Shown in pieces: positions 39,470-49,778 of a stretch of 64,000 nucleotides of DNA. The position numbers and the translations under genes are program-made. The notes under the pieces were generated by a model. The model did not search any database. It had not been told where the DNA came from and was given only the letters and a program-made list of their open reading frames with translations. The DNA is from Komagataella phaffii GS115. Its lineage: Eukaryota; Ascomycota; Pichiomycetes; Pichiales; Pichiaceae. Numbering within the stretch: position 1 is the first letter of the stretch; the number at the start of each line of letters is the position of its first letter. The DNA is taken from NCBI RefSeq assembly GCF_000027005.1, contig NC_012966.1, positions 868,001 to 932,000 on the forward strand, written 5' to 3'.

Positions 39470-40939
39470 ATGAGCCAAACAGAGAGCACTAAGGGTGTTA
39501 AGATTACCAATTACGCCGCCATTAAGAACGCCCCTCTTCCAGCGGATGGACCAGGTGCTAAGAACTTCTCCAACTGGCTCCTGCTCGGTCTGTTGACTGG
39601 GGTTCCACTGTTTGTCACTCGCAAATTCCATGGTGGACTTAAGACTTTTATTTTCTTTTTCATTCTCTTTGCAATCCCAATTCTGATGGCTTATTGGACT
39701 GTGTTATCTTCTTATTCCCCAAGATTGAATGAGAAGGTTCAATTCCCAAATAGGGGCGTCGAACACTACCTTAAATTTCACGATGACCAGTTAGCTGCTA
39801 GGTACCAGGGTCAAAACAAGATTCCTATGGAAACCTTCCATGAACTGTATTTTGAAGGTAAGGTTTCTTTCAAGGGTGATGCTTTGGATGCTCTTGAATA
39901 CAGGCATGATTGGGCATCCTTCAGATTTACTCTGTCTCTGTTTCGTTTCTTCTTGTTGGGAATGATCCCTGAAGTTATCATGCATTCCCGATCCCAAGAT
40001 GAAGAACAAGTTAGAGATCACTATGACCGTGGTGATGACTTTTACTCCTGGTTCTTAGGTGATAGAATGGTCTACACCTCTGGTTTGATCTCTGATGTCA
40101 ACAAAGATGAATCTCTGGAAGAATTGCAAGACAATAAGCTTAAAACTGTTTGTGAAAAAATTCAATTGAAGGAAGGAGAATACTTGCTTGATCTCGGATG
40201 TGGCTGGGGAACTTTGGCTGCCTTTGCTTCGTCTCAATATGGAGCCAAAGTCACTGGAATTACACTTGGTAAGAACCAAACAAAATATGGTAACGATAAA
40301 ATCGCTTCTTTTGGCGTTGATGAAAAGCAATCTAGGATTCTTTGTCACGATTATAGAGATACTCCTCTTCCTAAAGATGAAAACGGAAACACGACTAAAT
40401 ATGACAAGATTACTTGCCTTGAGATGGCCGAGCATGTTGGAGTTAGAAAATTCCGTTCTTTCTTGCAACAAGTTTACGATATGTTGGACGATGATGGTGT
40501 TTTTTTCTTGCAATACGCCGGATTGAGAAAGTCGTGGCAATACGAAGACTTGATCTGGGGTCTGTTCATGAACAAGTACATTTTTCCAGGTGCTGATGCT
40601 TCTACTCCATTAGACTTTGTCGTTTCTGCACTGGAAGCTACCGGTTTTGAGACTGTATCCATTGACAACATTGGCGTGCACTACTCTGCTACTCTTTATA
40701 GATGGTACAAAAACTGGCTGTCCAACAGAGACAATGTTGTCAACAAATATGGTATCAAATGGTTCAAGATTTGGGAGTACTTTTTAGCTTCTTCCACTAT
40801 CATCTCGAGACAAGGTTCAGCTACATGCTATCAAATAGTTTTGAGGAAGAACCTCAACTCTTACGACAGGGCTGGTTATATTTCCACTCAGGAAGGTTTA
40901 CAGGGTCCAATTTCTAGAAAGACTGACTGGGTTAAATAG
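39470..40939 (+). CDS. MTS1: MTS1, sphingolipid C9-methyltransferase
   Basis: Transfers a methyl group from SAM to C9 of the sphingoid base in fungal glucosylceramides; the enzyme was characterised in Pichia pastoris. Seen: two N-terminal membrane segments (about 35-80), a further hydrophobic stretch (RFFLLGMIPEVIM), SAM motif LLDLGCGWGTLA (about 236-247), and cyclopropane-fatty-acid-synthase-like segments EMAEHVGVRKFRSF and FLQYAGLRKSWQYEDLIWG. The 489 residues match the family. It is absent from S. cerevisiae, in line with a Komagataella-type genome. The C-terminus has no retention signal that I can name. Confidence 0.95.
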   Translation: MSQTESTKGVKITNYAAIKNAPLPADGPGAKNFSNWLLLGLLTGVPLFVTRKFHGGLKTFIFFFILFAIPILMAYWTVLSSYSPRLNEKVQFPNRGVEHYLKFHDDQLAARYQGQNKIPMETFHELYFEGKVSFKGDALDALEYRHDWASFRFTLSLFRFFLLGMIPEVIMHSRSQDEEQVRDHYDRGDDFYSWFLGDRMVYTSGLISDVNKDESLEELQDNKLKTVCEKIQLKEGEYLLDLGCGWGTLAAFASSQYGAKVTGITLGKNQTKYGNDKIASFGVDEKQSRILCHDYRDTPLPKDENGNTTKYDKITCLEMAEHVGVRKFRSFLQQVYDMLDDDGVFFLQYAGLRKSWQYEDLIWGLFMNKYIFPGADASTPLDFVVSALEATGFETVSIDNIGVHYSATLYRWYKNWLSNRDNVVNKYGIKWFKIWEYFLASSTIISRQGSATCYQIVLRKNLNSYDRAGYISTQEGLQGPISRKTDWVK

Positions 40940-41123
40940 AGTATTTTACATTGAATATATCTGGATGTCCGATGTAGTGTGGGGTTTCTGGTCGCGCGCA
41001 CTTCAGACTTATCAACCCGCCTGTGTGATAAGACCCTAGTAAAACCCGTGAACGACTCTAGTGAAGTCAATAGGCTGGCCAAATATTCTCTAGTCTATTG
41101 GTTTTTCACAAGCGAATACTAAA

Positions 41124-43934
41124 ATGCATTCATCCGAAGATGACGTTTCAAAGAATACCGCTCCTAAATTGAAACCTAAACTGTCTACGATCAGTTTAGG
41201 TGTATCAACTCAGCCGCTATGTTACGACGAGAGTCATGTTCCTTCACAGAGATTACTAGACGTCACTCTATCCAGCATTGATACACGCTCTCCTCGGCTA
41301 TTTGTTGCACCGGCAGATCTCGAAGATGGAGGATATTTTGACGTTGAAGATGTTCAACAAGGCGGATCCTTACGTTCGGTGTCACCTCCTAACTTTGATG
41401 CCTACACACCAACGAGACCAACAATGCCACGCTTTCTGACTAGTAGCAGGCTGACTGCTGGCTTTTTGTCAGGGTTTCTGGGCGCTGGAAAGTCTTTGCA
41501 CAGTGGAGCTGGGAGAGAGAATAGTGTCAACTACTATGATGACTTTTCCATTTCTGATTCAATCAATTCTACCATTGAGCTTTCAGCTGAGCAACACGAA
41601 TTGGAAAGAAGGGCTGCGAAGTCTCTGAAATGGAAATTGATCCTCTTCTATTACAGTCTACAAGAGTGGATTCTAATTGTCATCATTGCATTCCTGAGTT
41701 CTTTGTTGGCATACGTGATTAACAAATCAGAGTCTCTCCTAATTGACTTAAAAAGGGGTTATTGTTCCGCAAATATATTCAAAAATAAGCACGATTGTTG
41801 TCATATTGCTGAACTAAAGACTGAGACTATCAATTGTTCTGATTACAAACTTTGGTCAGAATTACTTCACACTTCTAAATTCATTGTTTCCCCTGAGTTT
41901 CTTATCTTCTTACTACTCACATTATCATTAGCCTATATGTCAGTCAAACTAACTTTAACCACCAAGACGCACAATCCTTTACCAAATCCAAGAAAATCTA
42001 ACGCTGATGTCATTTATACTGCTTATGGCTCTGGAGTCCCTGAAGTCAAGACTATTCTATCTGGCTTCATTATAAGGCGATTTCTGGGAACATATACTCT
42101 CTTTTTAAAGTCTGTCGCCTTAGTTTTGGCAATAGCCTCGGGAATGGCGATCGGGAAGGAAGGTCCATATGTTCATTTGTCAACTTGTATTGGGAATATT
42201 TGTGCAAGGCTTTTTACTAAGATCAACACTAATTCCCTATTGAAGCGGCAAATTTTGAGTGCTTCAGCCAGCGCTGGGGTTGCCTTAGCATTTGGAAGCC
42301 CTCTTGGAGCTGTGTTATTTACTATTGAGGAAGTCAGCTACTATCTGCCAGTTGACCACCTGTTTCGCATTTTCTTCTGTGCTATAATGAGCATCCTTTT
42401 CTTAAAATTTTTAAATCCCTACCAAACCGGAAGAGCTGTCCTGTTTGAAGTTTCGTATACGAGTGACTGGCGACCTTTTGAGCTGTTATGCTTTGTGATT
42501 ATTGGCACAGCTGGTGGCATTCATGGTTCGCTTTTTTGCAAGTTCACTTCCTGGTGGGGTAGAACCTTTCGAAATCATCGTCTCATAAAAAACTTCCCAG
42601 CTAGAGAAGTAATTCTAGTGGCCTTTTTGACTGGCATTTTAACATTTTCAAACTCTGCTACCAATCGGTCAACAACAGAGCTACTTACTGACCTAGCCAC
42701 TCCATGCGAACAGGGTTCCAGCTGTCCCTCATTTGACAATCAATTAATGGTTGACGGAAAGCGTGGAGTCTTAGACTATGTGAAGCTGAAACAAGAATTC
42801 GGAGTCTTGTTCGGTGCGCTGTGGATAAAATTGATATTGACTGCCGTAACTTTTGGAATCAAAGTTCCATCAGGTATTTATGTCCCCTCTATGGTGCTCG
42901 GTGCCTTGTTTGGAAGGCTCCTAGCTATGTTTTTGCAGATACTGTGCGTTAAATATCCCTCATTAAGTCTTCTTTTGTTTGATCGGACTTTCAAAACTAT
43001 TGGCGAGGTCGAAACTTGTGTAGACTTTGGTATCTATGCAATGATCGGAGCAGGCTCTTTTATGGCTGGAATTACCAGAATGAACGTGACGCTAGCAACC
43101 ATTCTGTTTGAACTGACATCTTCATACACATATGTTCTTCCCATTTCCATCTCAATTGCAGTTTCAAACTGGGTAGCATCTCTCATTGAAAAAAAATCTT
43201 TGTACGAGCTATTGATATGGAAAAATGATTACCCCTTTTTAGACAACAGAAGAGTTCCATCATTTGACCCGAAAATGACCTTAAAGGATTTGTTATTCTT
43301 GCATGAGAGGAAAGACACGTCCTTAATCAATGGCTCTACAATTGACATTGTGGAGTCTGGATTCATTAAAGCCAACGATTTGAGACGGCAGATGAACATA
43401 CTACGATCAAAGTCTTTGATCGACGGTTGTTTTACCATTGTCAAAAATTCCAGTATTTTAGTAGGGGTCTTACCGTTGAACAAGCTGGAACTACAGCTTG
43501 ACAAGATTGATCAGTTCAAGTTTGAATTTTCAATCGAAAATGACCTGCTTGTGAAGCTTTCAGACTCCAAAGACTTCGGTGATGCCAAACTTAATTCAGA
43601 TTCGGTTTCGAACACTCTCTCTAAAAACGATATATATTCAAAAACTCATTCTTCAAATCTTTATGATGATCTTGAAGATCCTTCAAAATTAGAGCAGTGT
43701 TCGAAAGAGGAGATAGTTATTCGGTTAATGAGTTCATTGACCGATTTCACGAGAATAATTGACCACCATCCTCTTATGCTGGAGGCGTCTTCACCATTAT
43801 CCCTGGTACATATGGTATTCTCCAGGTTAGGAAACAGGGAGATTTGTGTACTTGACAAAGGTGTCTTTATTGGAACTTTGCACAAAAAGTTTTTTATTGA
43901 TTATTTAAAGAATGAAGATAAACCTAACAATTAG
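41124..43934 (+). CDS. CLC-type chloride/proton exchanger with CBS domains
   Basis: 936 residues: about 165 residues of cytosolic N-terminus, roughly ten membrane helices and two C-terminal CBS regions (about 715-930). Ion-pathway motifs are intact: GSGVPEVKTIL (about 301), GKEGPYVHL with the gating glutamate (about 345), SPLGAVLFTIEEVSYYLP carrying the proton glutamate, and KVPSGIYVPSMVLGALFGR. Both glutamates indicate an exchanger of the Golgi/endosome type (human ClC-3/4/5 and yeast Gef1 group) rather than a channel. It could be GEF1 itself or a second CLC paralogue; I leave the symbol open. Its stop lies one base from the stop of the next gene. Confidence 0.9.
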   Translation: MHSSEDDVSKNTAPKLKPKLSTISLGVSTQPLCYDESHVPSQRLLDVTLSSIDTRSPRLFVAPADLEDGGYFDVEDVQQGGSLRSVSPPNFDAYTPTRPTMPRFLTSSRLTAGFLSGFLGAGKSLHSGAGRENSVNYYDDFSISDSINSTIELSAEQHELERRAAKSLKWKLILFYYSLQEWILIVIIAFLSSLLAYVINKSESLLIDLKRGYCSANIFKNKHDCCHIAELKTETINCSDYKLWSELLHTSKFIVSPEFLIFLLLTLSLAYMSVKLTLTTKTHNPLPNPRKSNADVIYTAYGSGVPEVKTILSGFIIRRFLGTYTLFLKSVALVLAIASGMAIGKEGPYVHLSTCIGNICARLFTKINTNSLLKRQILSASASAGVALAFGSPLGAVLFTIEEVSYYLPVDHLFRIFFCAIMSILFLKFLNPYQTGRAVLFEVSYTSDWRPFELLCFVIIGTAGGIHGSLFCKFTSWWGRTFRNHRLIKNFPAREVILVAFLTGILTFSNSATNRSTTELLTDLATPCEQGSSCPSFDNQLMVDGKRGVLDYVKLKQEFGVLFGALWIKLILTAVTFGIKVPSGIYVPSMVLGALFGRLLAMFLQILCVKYPSLSLLLFDRTFKTIGEVETCVDFGIYAMIGAGSFMAGITRMNVTLATILFELTSSYTYVLPISISIAVSNWVASLIEKKSLYELLIWKNDYPFLDNRRVPSFDPKMTLKDLLFLHERKDTSLINGSTIDIVESGFIKANDLRRQMNILRSKSLIDGCFTIVKNSSILVGVLPLNKLELQLDKIDQFKFEFSIENDLLVKLSDSKDFGDAKLNSDSVSNTLSKNDIYSKTHSSNLYDDLEDPSKLEQCSKEEIVIRLMSSLTDFTRIIDHHPLMLEASSPLSLVHMVFSRLGNREICVLDKGVFIGTLHKKFFIDYLKNEDKPNN

Positions 43935-43935
43935 T

Positions 43936-46166
43936 TTACTTATGATCATGGGTTCTTATGGATTTGGCTTTTTCAATGCAGTAGAGACTAGTCACAAGCG
44001 TCTCAAATAATTGCATGTTTTGTCTTAATACTGAAATGTCAACAACTTCATTAGATTCAATGAATTCTATCAAACATTCTTGTGTCTGTGATAGAGTTTT
44101 GTTATTGGATTGCAGGAGTAACTGTTGGATAGATTCACTGGGTTTAATATATTTAAAAGACCCACCTTTTTTGGATATGATCTCTCTATACAATTGAAAA
44201 CAGTTGTAATTTTCCACTATTATCCTGCTAATAATACCAATAGTATTTTCAAATCCCTCTTTACTGGTTACTTCTTTAATTGGTGGAATGGCACATCCAG
44301 TGTCGAAAGAATCTACGAGTCGATTCAACAAAACTAACAAACCTGATGAAAAGAAGCAAGTGATAGGGTCATTATAAAAATAACTTACTTGTGTGGACAA
44401 CAGGTAAAATGACAAAGATTTGGACGAATCAAATTCTAAACGCTGATTTTTATTTACATCATTTCCTTTGGAGTTGTCAGCAGCCAGTTTGTTTTGAGAT
44501 ATCAAATTTTGCACTATCTGTCTTGCTACCTGATCGGTATCAACTATGCAACTCTTGGAACCAGTTATGGCATAACACATTGACCGCAAAATCTCATTTT
44601 CTTTGGCTGGCTCCAATTGAGGGTGACATACTTCTTTGCATAACTGAGAAGGTTCTTTGAGAAATAGGACTGCTAGTGTTTGGTCCAGACCAAAGTTGAA
44701 TAATTGATACACTAATTTGAAAACAAACACTTGGCTATTCGTGAGTTTGTTCCAATGATTAATGTCTTCTATCATGTCCTTATTTGGATCCCTGTTTAGG
44801 CAATGAAGAAACATCTTTTCCAAAGATGTTTCATTTATTAAGGGAGTTAGGAACTCTTCTTGAAGCATTTCATGTTCGATTGAAAATATTTTGACAAATT
44901 CACTCAGAAGATATACAGTGTAATAGCAAATTGAGCAATTAATGTCTTCTCGGATAAAAAATGCATTTATCAAGTCTAATATGTTACGGCGGATTTCTTT
45001 GAAAATGTTGATTCTAATATCTCTTGCTTGACAGTCAATCATGAGTTTTAAAATTTTGCAGAGCCACCTTTCAAGCAGGCGAATATTGAATAGTAAACTA
45101 GGATTGACTGCAGTTGTCTCTTCTTCTTTGATGTGCTGGAATAAGACTTTGATGTTTACATCAATATCACTAATTGGCGTTCCATCCATCATTCGAAGTA
45201 AAGGAAACTGATACTTGTACAGAATCGGTTCAAATTTGGGAGCCTGGATCAACATCGCAACCGAAATATCCTCAAAAGGCTTTACAATGAACCTCACAAG
45301 CTTGCCGGATTGCTTTACCCAGTTTTCAACTTGAATTGAATTATTAGCGCACTTGATTATATTTTGGAAGCAATCATAGAAAATTCCAAATTCATCCGGA
45401 AACTGATGTGATGTGGGAGCAAACGAGACCCTTTGAATGGCTTCAAATAAAGGAAATAGTTTCGTTTCGAAGTAAGAAGAAGGCCAAATCTTCTCATCCT
45501 TCAGACTTGCGTTTTGTCTGTCAAGGCTCATCCAATGGCTAGGAACATTTGGAAATAACTGAAAGAACTCGGAGGTTTGCAGAAGAAACGACAAAAGGTA
45601 TCTATGAATAGCTACGGTACCAAAGGAATCATTTGTTGATATTGCTACAAGGAAGATGTTCAGACTCTCTGACACTAAACACTTTTCAGATTCCGTGAAG
45701 AGTGGGTCTTTGAAAGTTCGACTTTGACAAAGGGTAAACTCACAATAACAGTACGTCGTTTGCACTATTTGAAACAACCTCAATTGTTCTGTTGTCACTT
45801 CTTCTTCCTCGGGGGTGCGATATAGCTGTAGTTTGGCCACATTGTGCAGTACCTCTTGGTTCAATAGATAGGCAAGAGAATTTTTTGCATTATAATACTC
45901 CCTGTCAATTTTTTTACATGCCTCTAAAGACAACGTGTCAGTTGGCTCACAGTTCTTGAACATGGGATCTAAAGTTTCAGAAACCTGTTTCAGACTGGAA
46001 ACCAACTCTGTTTCAAGTGCATGGCTGTTACTACCCAAAGGCTAAGAGTTGTTAATACCAATGTTCCTAAGTTCGCTGCGTGATGTTAACCTACCTGAAA
46101 AACGAGGCTGCTAACGGTTTTATTAATTTGTTCCCCCAGGTATATTAAGTAATTATCGGAAATCAT
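43936..46166 (-). CDS. Unidentified helical protein, one intron
   Basis: Exon 1 46095-46166 (MISDNYLIYLGEQINKTV...) and exon 2 43936-46041 give 725 residues. The 53-nt intron has donor GTAGGT, branch TATTAAC (46051-46057) and TAG acceptor, and joins in frame. Without it the frame has only a TTG at 46038. Composition is Leu/Ile/Phe-rich and helical throughout, without membrane segments, suggestive of an alpha-solenoid scaffold. I recognise no family motif. Divergent from KAR4 over 302 bases, and it converges on the CLC gene with one base between stop codons. Confidence 0.78.
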
Positions 46167-46468
46167 GGTTTCGGTAAACTTGTCAATACATATTGTCCCT
46201 ATCTTGCCTCATAGATTTCGTTTCAGAAACACAAAATCTGAAGCGCATCTCCAAATCTGGTACCTGCATATTCTATTGTTCGAGAAGATTATATCATATG
46301 ATTGTTGCGTATCATGTTAGAAACTACTTTACAATCGAATTCGGCTCGAGAAAAGCCTAAATATGCCTGGTAGTCCTGATACTTCCTGATACAAGCCTCA
46401 AACGGAGATAGGTCCTATTTAAGTAAGAAAAATACCTATTAAGTTGCTTCCACAACCTTATCACAGTA
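46167..46468. promoter_or_regulatory. Divergent promoter region KAR4 / unidentified gene
   Basis: 302 bases. A palindrome GTTTCAGAAAC (46220-46230) contains two inverted one-mismatch versions of the pheromone response element TGAAACA (46219-46225 and 46225-46231), about 240 bases before the KAR4 ATG. KAR4 is pheromone-induced in S. cerevisiae, so this is a candidate Ste12 site, but a weak one. No TATA near the KAR4 ATG was identified with confidence. Confidence 0.3.
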
Positions 46469-47560
46469 ATGAGTAAAGTTGAAGTGGCTCATCCGACAGA
46501 AAAAAGAACTACTACTAACAGCAACTCAAACAAGGTGTCAATTCTATTGAGGAACAAGTTCAAACAAAAGTATCTAGCGATGAACTCGGCCTTTCCAAAT
46601 CACTACAGCCACCCTTCAAAGAAGAGTAAACAGAAGTTCATAGTAAACAAAAGCTCCAAGGATTACTTCAAGAATGACCACACTAATCAGTTCATCCATA
46701 CAGGAAAACGGCCAATCGAAAATATTCGAAATATTGAGAATCCGGTAAGCGGATACCCAAAACTGCAGCGTTTGCTGTCCTTAAAACAAGACCAAATCAA
46801 CAAATATCGATCCAAACCTTTTGGTGCCCGAGTACCCACTGAGAAAATGGTAGAAACAATAGATAGATGGGTCTCAAAGCAGAAACTAACTTTTGATGTC
46901 ATTATGATCGGTGGATTGTCAGAAAACCAGTTCATATACCCGCTATTGCTCAATTTGCAACTAGACAAGTTGTGCTCCAAACCAGGTTTTCTATTCTTTT
47001 GGGCTTCCACTCAACAAGTCCAGCAGCTAACTAGACTTCTTGAAAGTTCTTCTTGGGGTGGAAAATTTAGAAGGTCAGAAGAGCTGGTCTTTTTGCCTGT
47101 AGGTAGAGATTCGAAGTATATACCAGACAAAAATGACATACCTGAGGAAAGCTTGTTGCAGCAGAAGCAATGGCATTGTTGGATGTGTATCACTGGCACT
47201 GTTAGAAGATCTACAGATAGTCATCTGATTCATTGTAATGTCAATACTGACATTATAGTGGAAAACACCCTAATGACCTCCAGTTGCAATAATATTGTTC
47301 CCATTTCGATGTATGAACTAGTGGAAAACTTCTCATCCTCTACAAGACGATTGCATATTCTACCAGCATCGGTTGGACTAGAACATTCGTTGAAATTACG
47401 TCCTGGTTGGGTTATAGTGGGCCCTGATGTCTTGGTAGACAACTTTGATCCATCCGTCTACAAACAGGAGATTTCCTCTGTTGGTAGCAACGTTCCGTCC
47501 ACAGATGAGATCGACCTTCTCCGGCCCAAGTCACCAAACAGAAGACTTTCCTATTGTTAG
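46469..47560 (+). CDS. KAR4: KAR4, MT-A70-like factor for mating and meiosis
   Basis: 363 residues. Kar4 (METTL14-like) works with Ste12 to induce karyogamy genes and with Ime4 and Mum2 in mRNA m6A formation. Family segments seen: FGARVPTEKMVETIDRW, FDVIMIGGLSENQFIYPLLL, SKPGFLFFWASTQQVQQLTRLL and WGGKFRRSEELVFLPVG, then CWMCITGTVRRSTDSHLIHCNVNTDII. No DPPW catalytic motif is present, as expected for the non-catalytic partner. The N-terminus is basic and poorly ordered, starting at a clear ATG. Confidence 0.9.
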   Translation: MSKVEVAHPTEKRTTTNSNSNKVSILLRNKFKQKYLAMNSAFPNHYSHPSKKSKQKFIVNKSSKDYFKNDHTNQFIHTGKRPIENIRNIENPVSGYPKLQRLLSLKQDQINKYRSKPFGARVPTEKMVETIDRWVSKQKLTFDVIMIGGLSENQFIYPLLLNLQLDKLCSKPGFLFFWASTQQVQQLTRLLESSSWGGKFRRSEELVFLPVGRDSKYIPDKNDIPEESLLQQKQWHCWMCITGTVRRSTDSHLIHCNVNTDIIVENTLMTSSCNNIVPISMYELVENFSSSTRRLHILPASVGLEHSLKLRPGWVIVGPDVLVDNFDPSVYKQEISSVGSNVPSTDEIDLLRPKSPNRRLSYC

Positions 47561-47819
47561 AAAGCTCAATACCAAAATAAAATAATGCTATCATCTAATT
47601 TACATTATACCCCACTAAATAAAAGCTACTTAAAAAAAGAGGGATATCGCTACAACATCCGCCTTCAACAAAAAGCCTAAACCCTGACCTTAAAATAATA
47701 AAACATCGACACTAGAGAGTTTGAAACTCAAAAATGTAATTAAGAAATGAATATCTTGCCTTTAATGAACAAGATAAAAAAAGGAAACAAATGGTCGTAA
47801 TGTACAGTTGAAAGGGCCA

Positions 47820-48905
47820 CTAAAAAGATCCTTCAAAACGACCAGCCTCAAGTTCTTCGATGATAGTATCTCCAACGACATCGTCATTGTCGTCATCCTC
47901 TACCAATTCGATAGTGGAATACTTGATAAGATCCCATCTTTTCCAGAAACTAAGACTGTCGTCAATATTGTTTGATTCCACAAAATCTTGAAGATGATAC
48001 TTTGACTTGATCAATTTATCCTTCAAGTCTTGCAGTCTCAAGTTAGAGGGTTTTTCGGATATTCTGTTGTTATCACTTTCATAATCAGTGATGTCCGTCA
48101 AATCACCGTTATCCTCGTCATTGTTCTCAGCTTCCACATCCTCTTCGTCAGAAGAAAATATAGAGTTAGGAGTGTTGGGCAGTATCTGCTGTGCAGAATT
48201 AGTGCTCAAACTTCGAGTTCGCTGATGCTGTTGGTGGTGTGATGACTTGGAAAATCCATATACTTGATCTTCTGTGTTAGAAGTTGCATCACAATATCTA
48301 GCCCAAGCTTCATCAATAGCACCAATCAAATAGTCAAAACACCTAGATCTAGCGGTGACATCAGACTCTGGGACGCAGTGTCTAGATCTAGAACTGTGGC
48401 CGCTAGAAGTTGATAAAAAGCTAAGATCGGTAAGCTTTGGCGGAGATGTATTGAAGGACGCTCTTTTCATCCTATTGAGAGATGAAATGTCAGAGTTTGG
48501 ATTTTCCCGTTCATTGGTTAACAGAGAGAAACTGTGTTTATTGGTAGCACGATGCCCAATTGGTTTGGACACCATAACATTGCTATCATCATCCTCTTCG
48601 TCGTAATCATCTTCTTGGCTGTATTTTGCAAATGCAGGAGAGAGTGATAAATCCATAGAACCAAGACGGAAAACTCCTGCTTTGGGTCTAGGACAATCAT
48701 CGTCCTCCTCGTCTTCAGCTTCGGACGACGACGATTCAACAGGCAAGCTACTCAAACGTTTTTTCATAGGTTTGGACTGACATACCGGAGACGATAGCTG
48801 CGCTAAGGAAATAGACGCAGAGCGACCATAATTCGTGTTAGGACAGAGTTTCTTTCTGATTGAAGAATCAGAAGTAGTGGAAGATCTCTTGAGAGACAGT
48901 GCCAT
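47820..48905 (-). CDS. Acidic Ser-rich protein, unidentified
   Basis: The frame extends to a TTG at 49016; the ATG at 48905 (MALSLKRSSTTSD) gives 361 residues. Ser-rich N-terminus with a KKLCPNTNYGRSAS segment, acidic runs (EDEEDDDCPRP, DEEDDDSN), then an ordered-looking stretch (ARSRCFDYLIGAIDEAWARYC) and a C-terminal SFWKRWDLIKYSTIELVEDDD. The last two pieces look conserved and may form a small domain. No membrane segment. Family not recognised. Confidence 0.75.
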   Translation of the reverse strand: MALSLKRSSTTSDSSIRKKLCPNTNYGRSASISLAQLSSPVCQSKPMKKRLSSLPVESSSSEAEDEEDDDCPRPKAGVFRLGSMDLSLSPAFAKYSQEDDYDEEDDDSNVMVSKPIGHRATNKHSFSLLTNERENPNSDISSLNRMKRASFNTSPPKLTDLSFLSTSSGHSSRSRHCVPESDVTARSRCFDYLIGAIDEAWARYCDATSNTEDQVYGFSKSSHHQQHQRTRSLSTNSAQQILPNTPNSIFSSDEEDVEAENNDEDNGDLTDITDYESDNNRISEKPSNLRLQDLKDKLIKSKYHLQDFVESNNIDDSLSFWKRWDLIKYSTIELVEDDDNDDVVGDTIIEELEAGRFEGSF

Positions 48906-49778
48906 GTTTAGATAGTAGTGCGTCGACAAATAAAAAAAATCGTGAAGCAACCAAAAAAAACTGGGTGGCAAAAAAACTGACCAATCAGAGTGGAGGAAAA
49001 GACCTGAGCAGCACAATTAAGTGGTCAGAAGTGTTTAAAGTCGCCTGAAAAGGAGAGGTAAAAGGGTATCGAAATAAGTGTGAAGACCTAGTTCAAAAAC
49101 CTAACCTGTTAGTGTAAACTTTTGAAGAATACAGTCACAAACAAACAGCAAGTACAAATGTGTTGCTGTAAATTTTATGGGAGCGAATTGGCTTTCAAAC
49201 AACAGAAGAAGAAAACCAATGGAAAAAGTGGCAATTTTATTCAACGGACACTTTGGCTGTAGAGAGTGCGCGAACCAACGTTCGAGAAACGGTATGATTG
49301 GTTGGTTTCAAAATTTGCTAGGTACGTTATCGTGGTTACAAGGCTTACGTGGCACTAAAGTGAAAGCGTGGATTACTATTGGAGTGAGGTTATTGTATGG
49401 CAGTTTAGGGCGGTCCAACAGTTGGATTTGACGGTCTCGGCTGCTCTGGTCTGTGGTAAGCTGGCTTCTTGGCAAGAGTGTTGCTTGCCACAGCGCAGAA
49501 CTGATAGTTACTCAAGCTTGCTATTTTTACACAGCAAACTTGTTTCCTTTTCTCATCTGACTTCCAGCCAGGTTAAGTCCGATGAAGTACACAAATAGGG
49601 AAAGCATATGCAAATACAACATACGCAGCAAGGAGTCGAGATTGGGTGGGGCCAGGTAAAGGAAGGAAAAACTCCTTCCCCCTACAAAGATTGGCAAATA
49701 ATCGTACTGCAATGCAATTATTCCGAAACTAAGTCCATCGCATACAGCACCCGCATACAGCATCGCTCATACTTTCAC
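48906..49778. other. Intergenic: promoter of 48905 gene and dehydrogenase 3' flank
   Basis: 873 bases, the longest gene-free stretch in the window, between two minus-strand genes. Short A-runs at about 48931-48937 and 48952-48960 lie close upstream of the 48905 ATG. Plus-strand frames here (49177-49431, 49368-49598, 49608-49814) have no family features. No tRNA or repeat seen. Confidence 0.5.

Noticed and set aside
48906..49778. Plus-strand frames in the 873-base gap as a gene
   Set aside because: Short, overlapping each other in different frames, with no domain, splice signal or composition typical of coding sequence.
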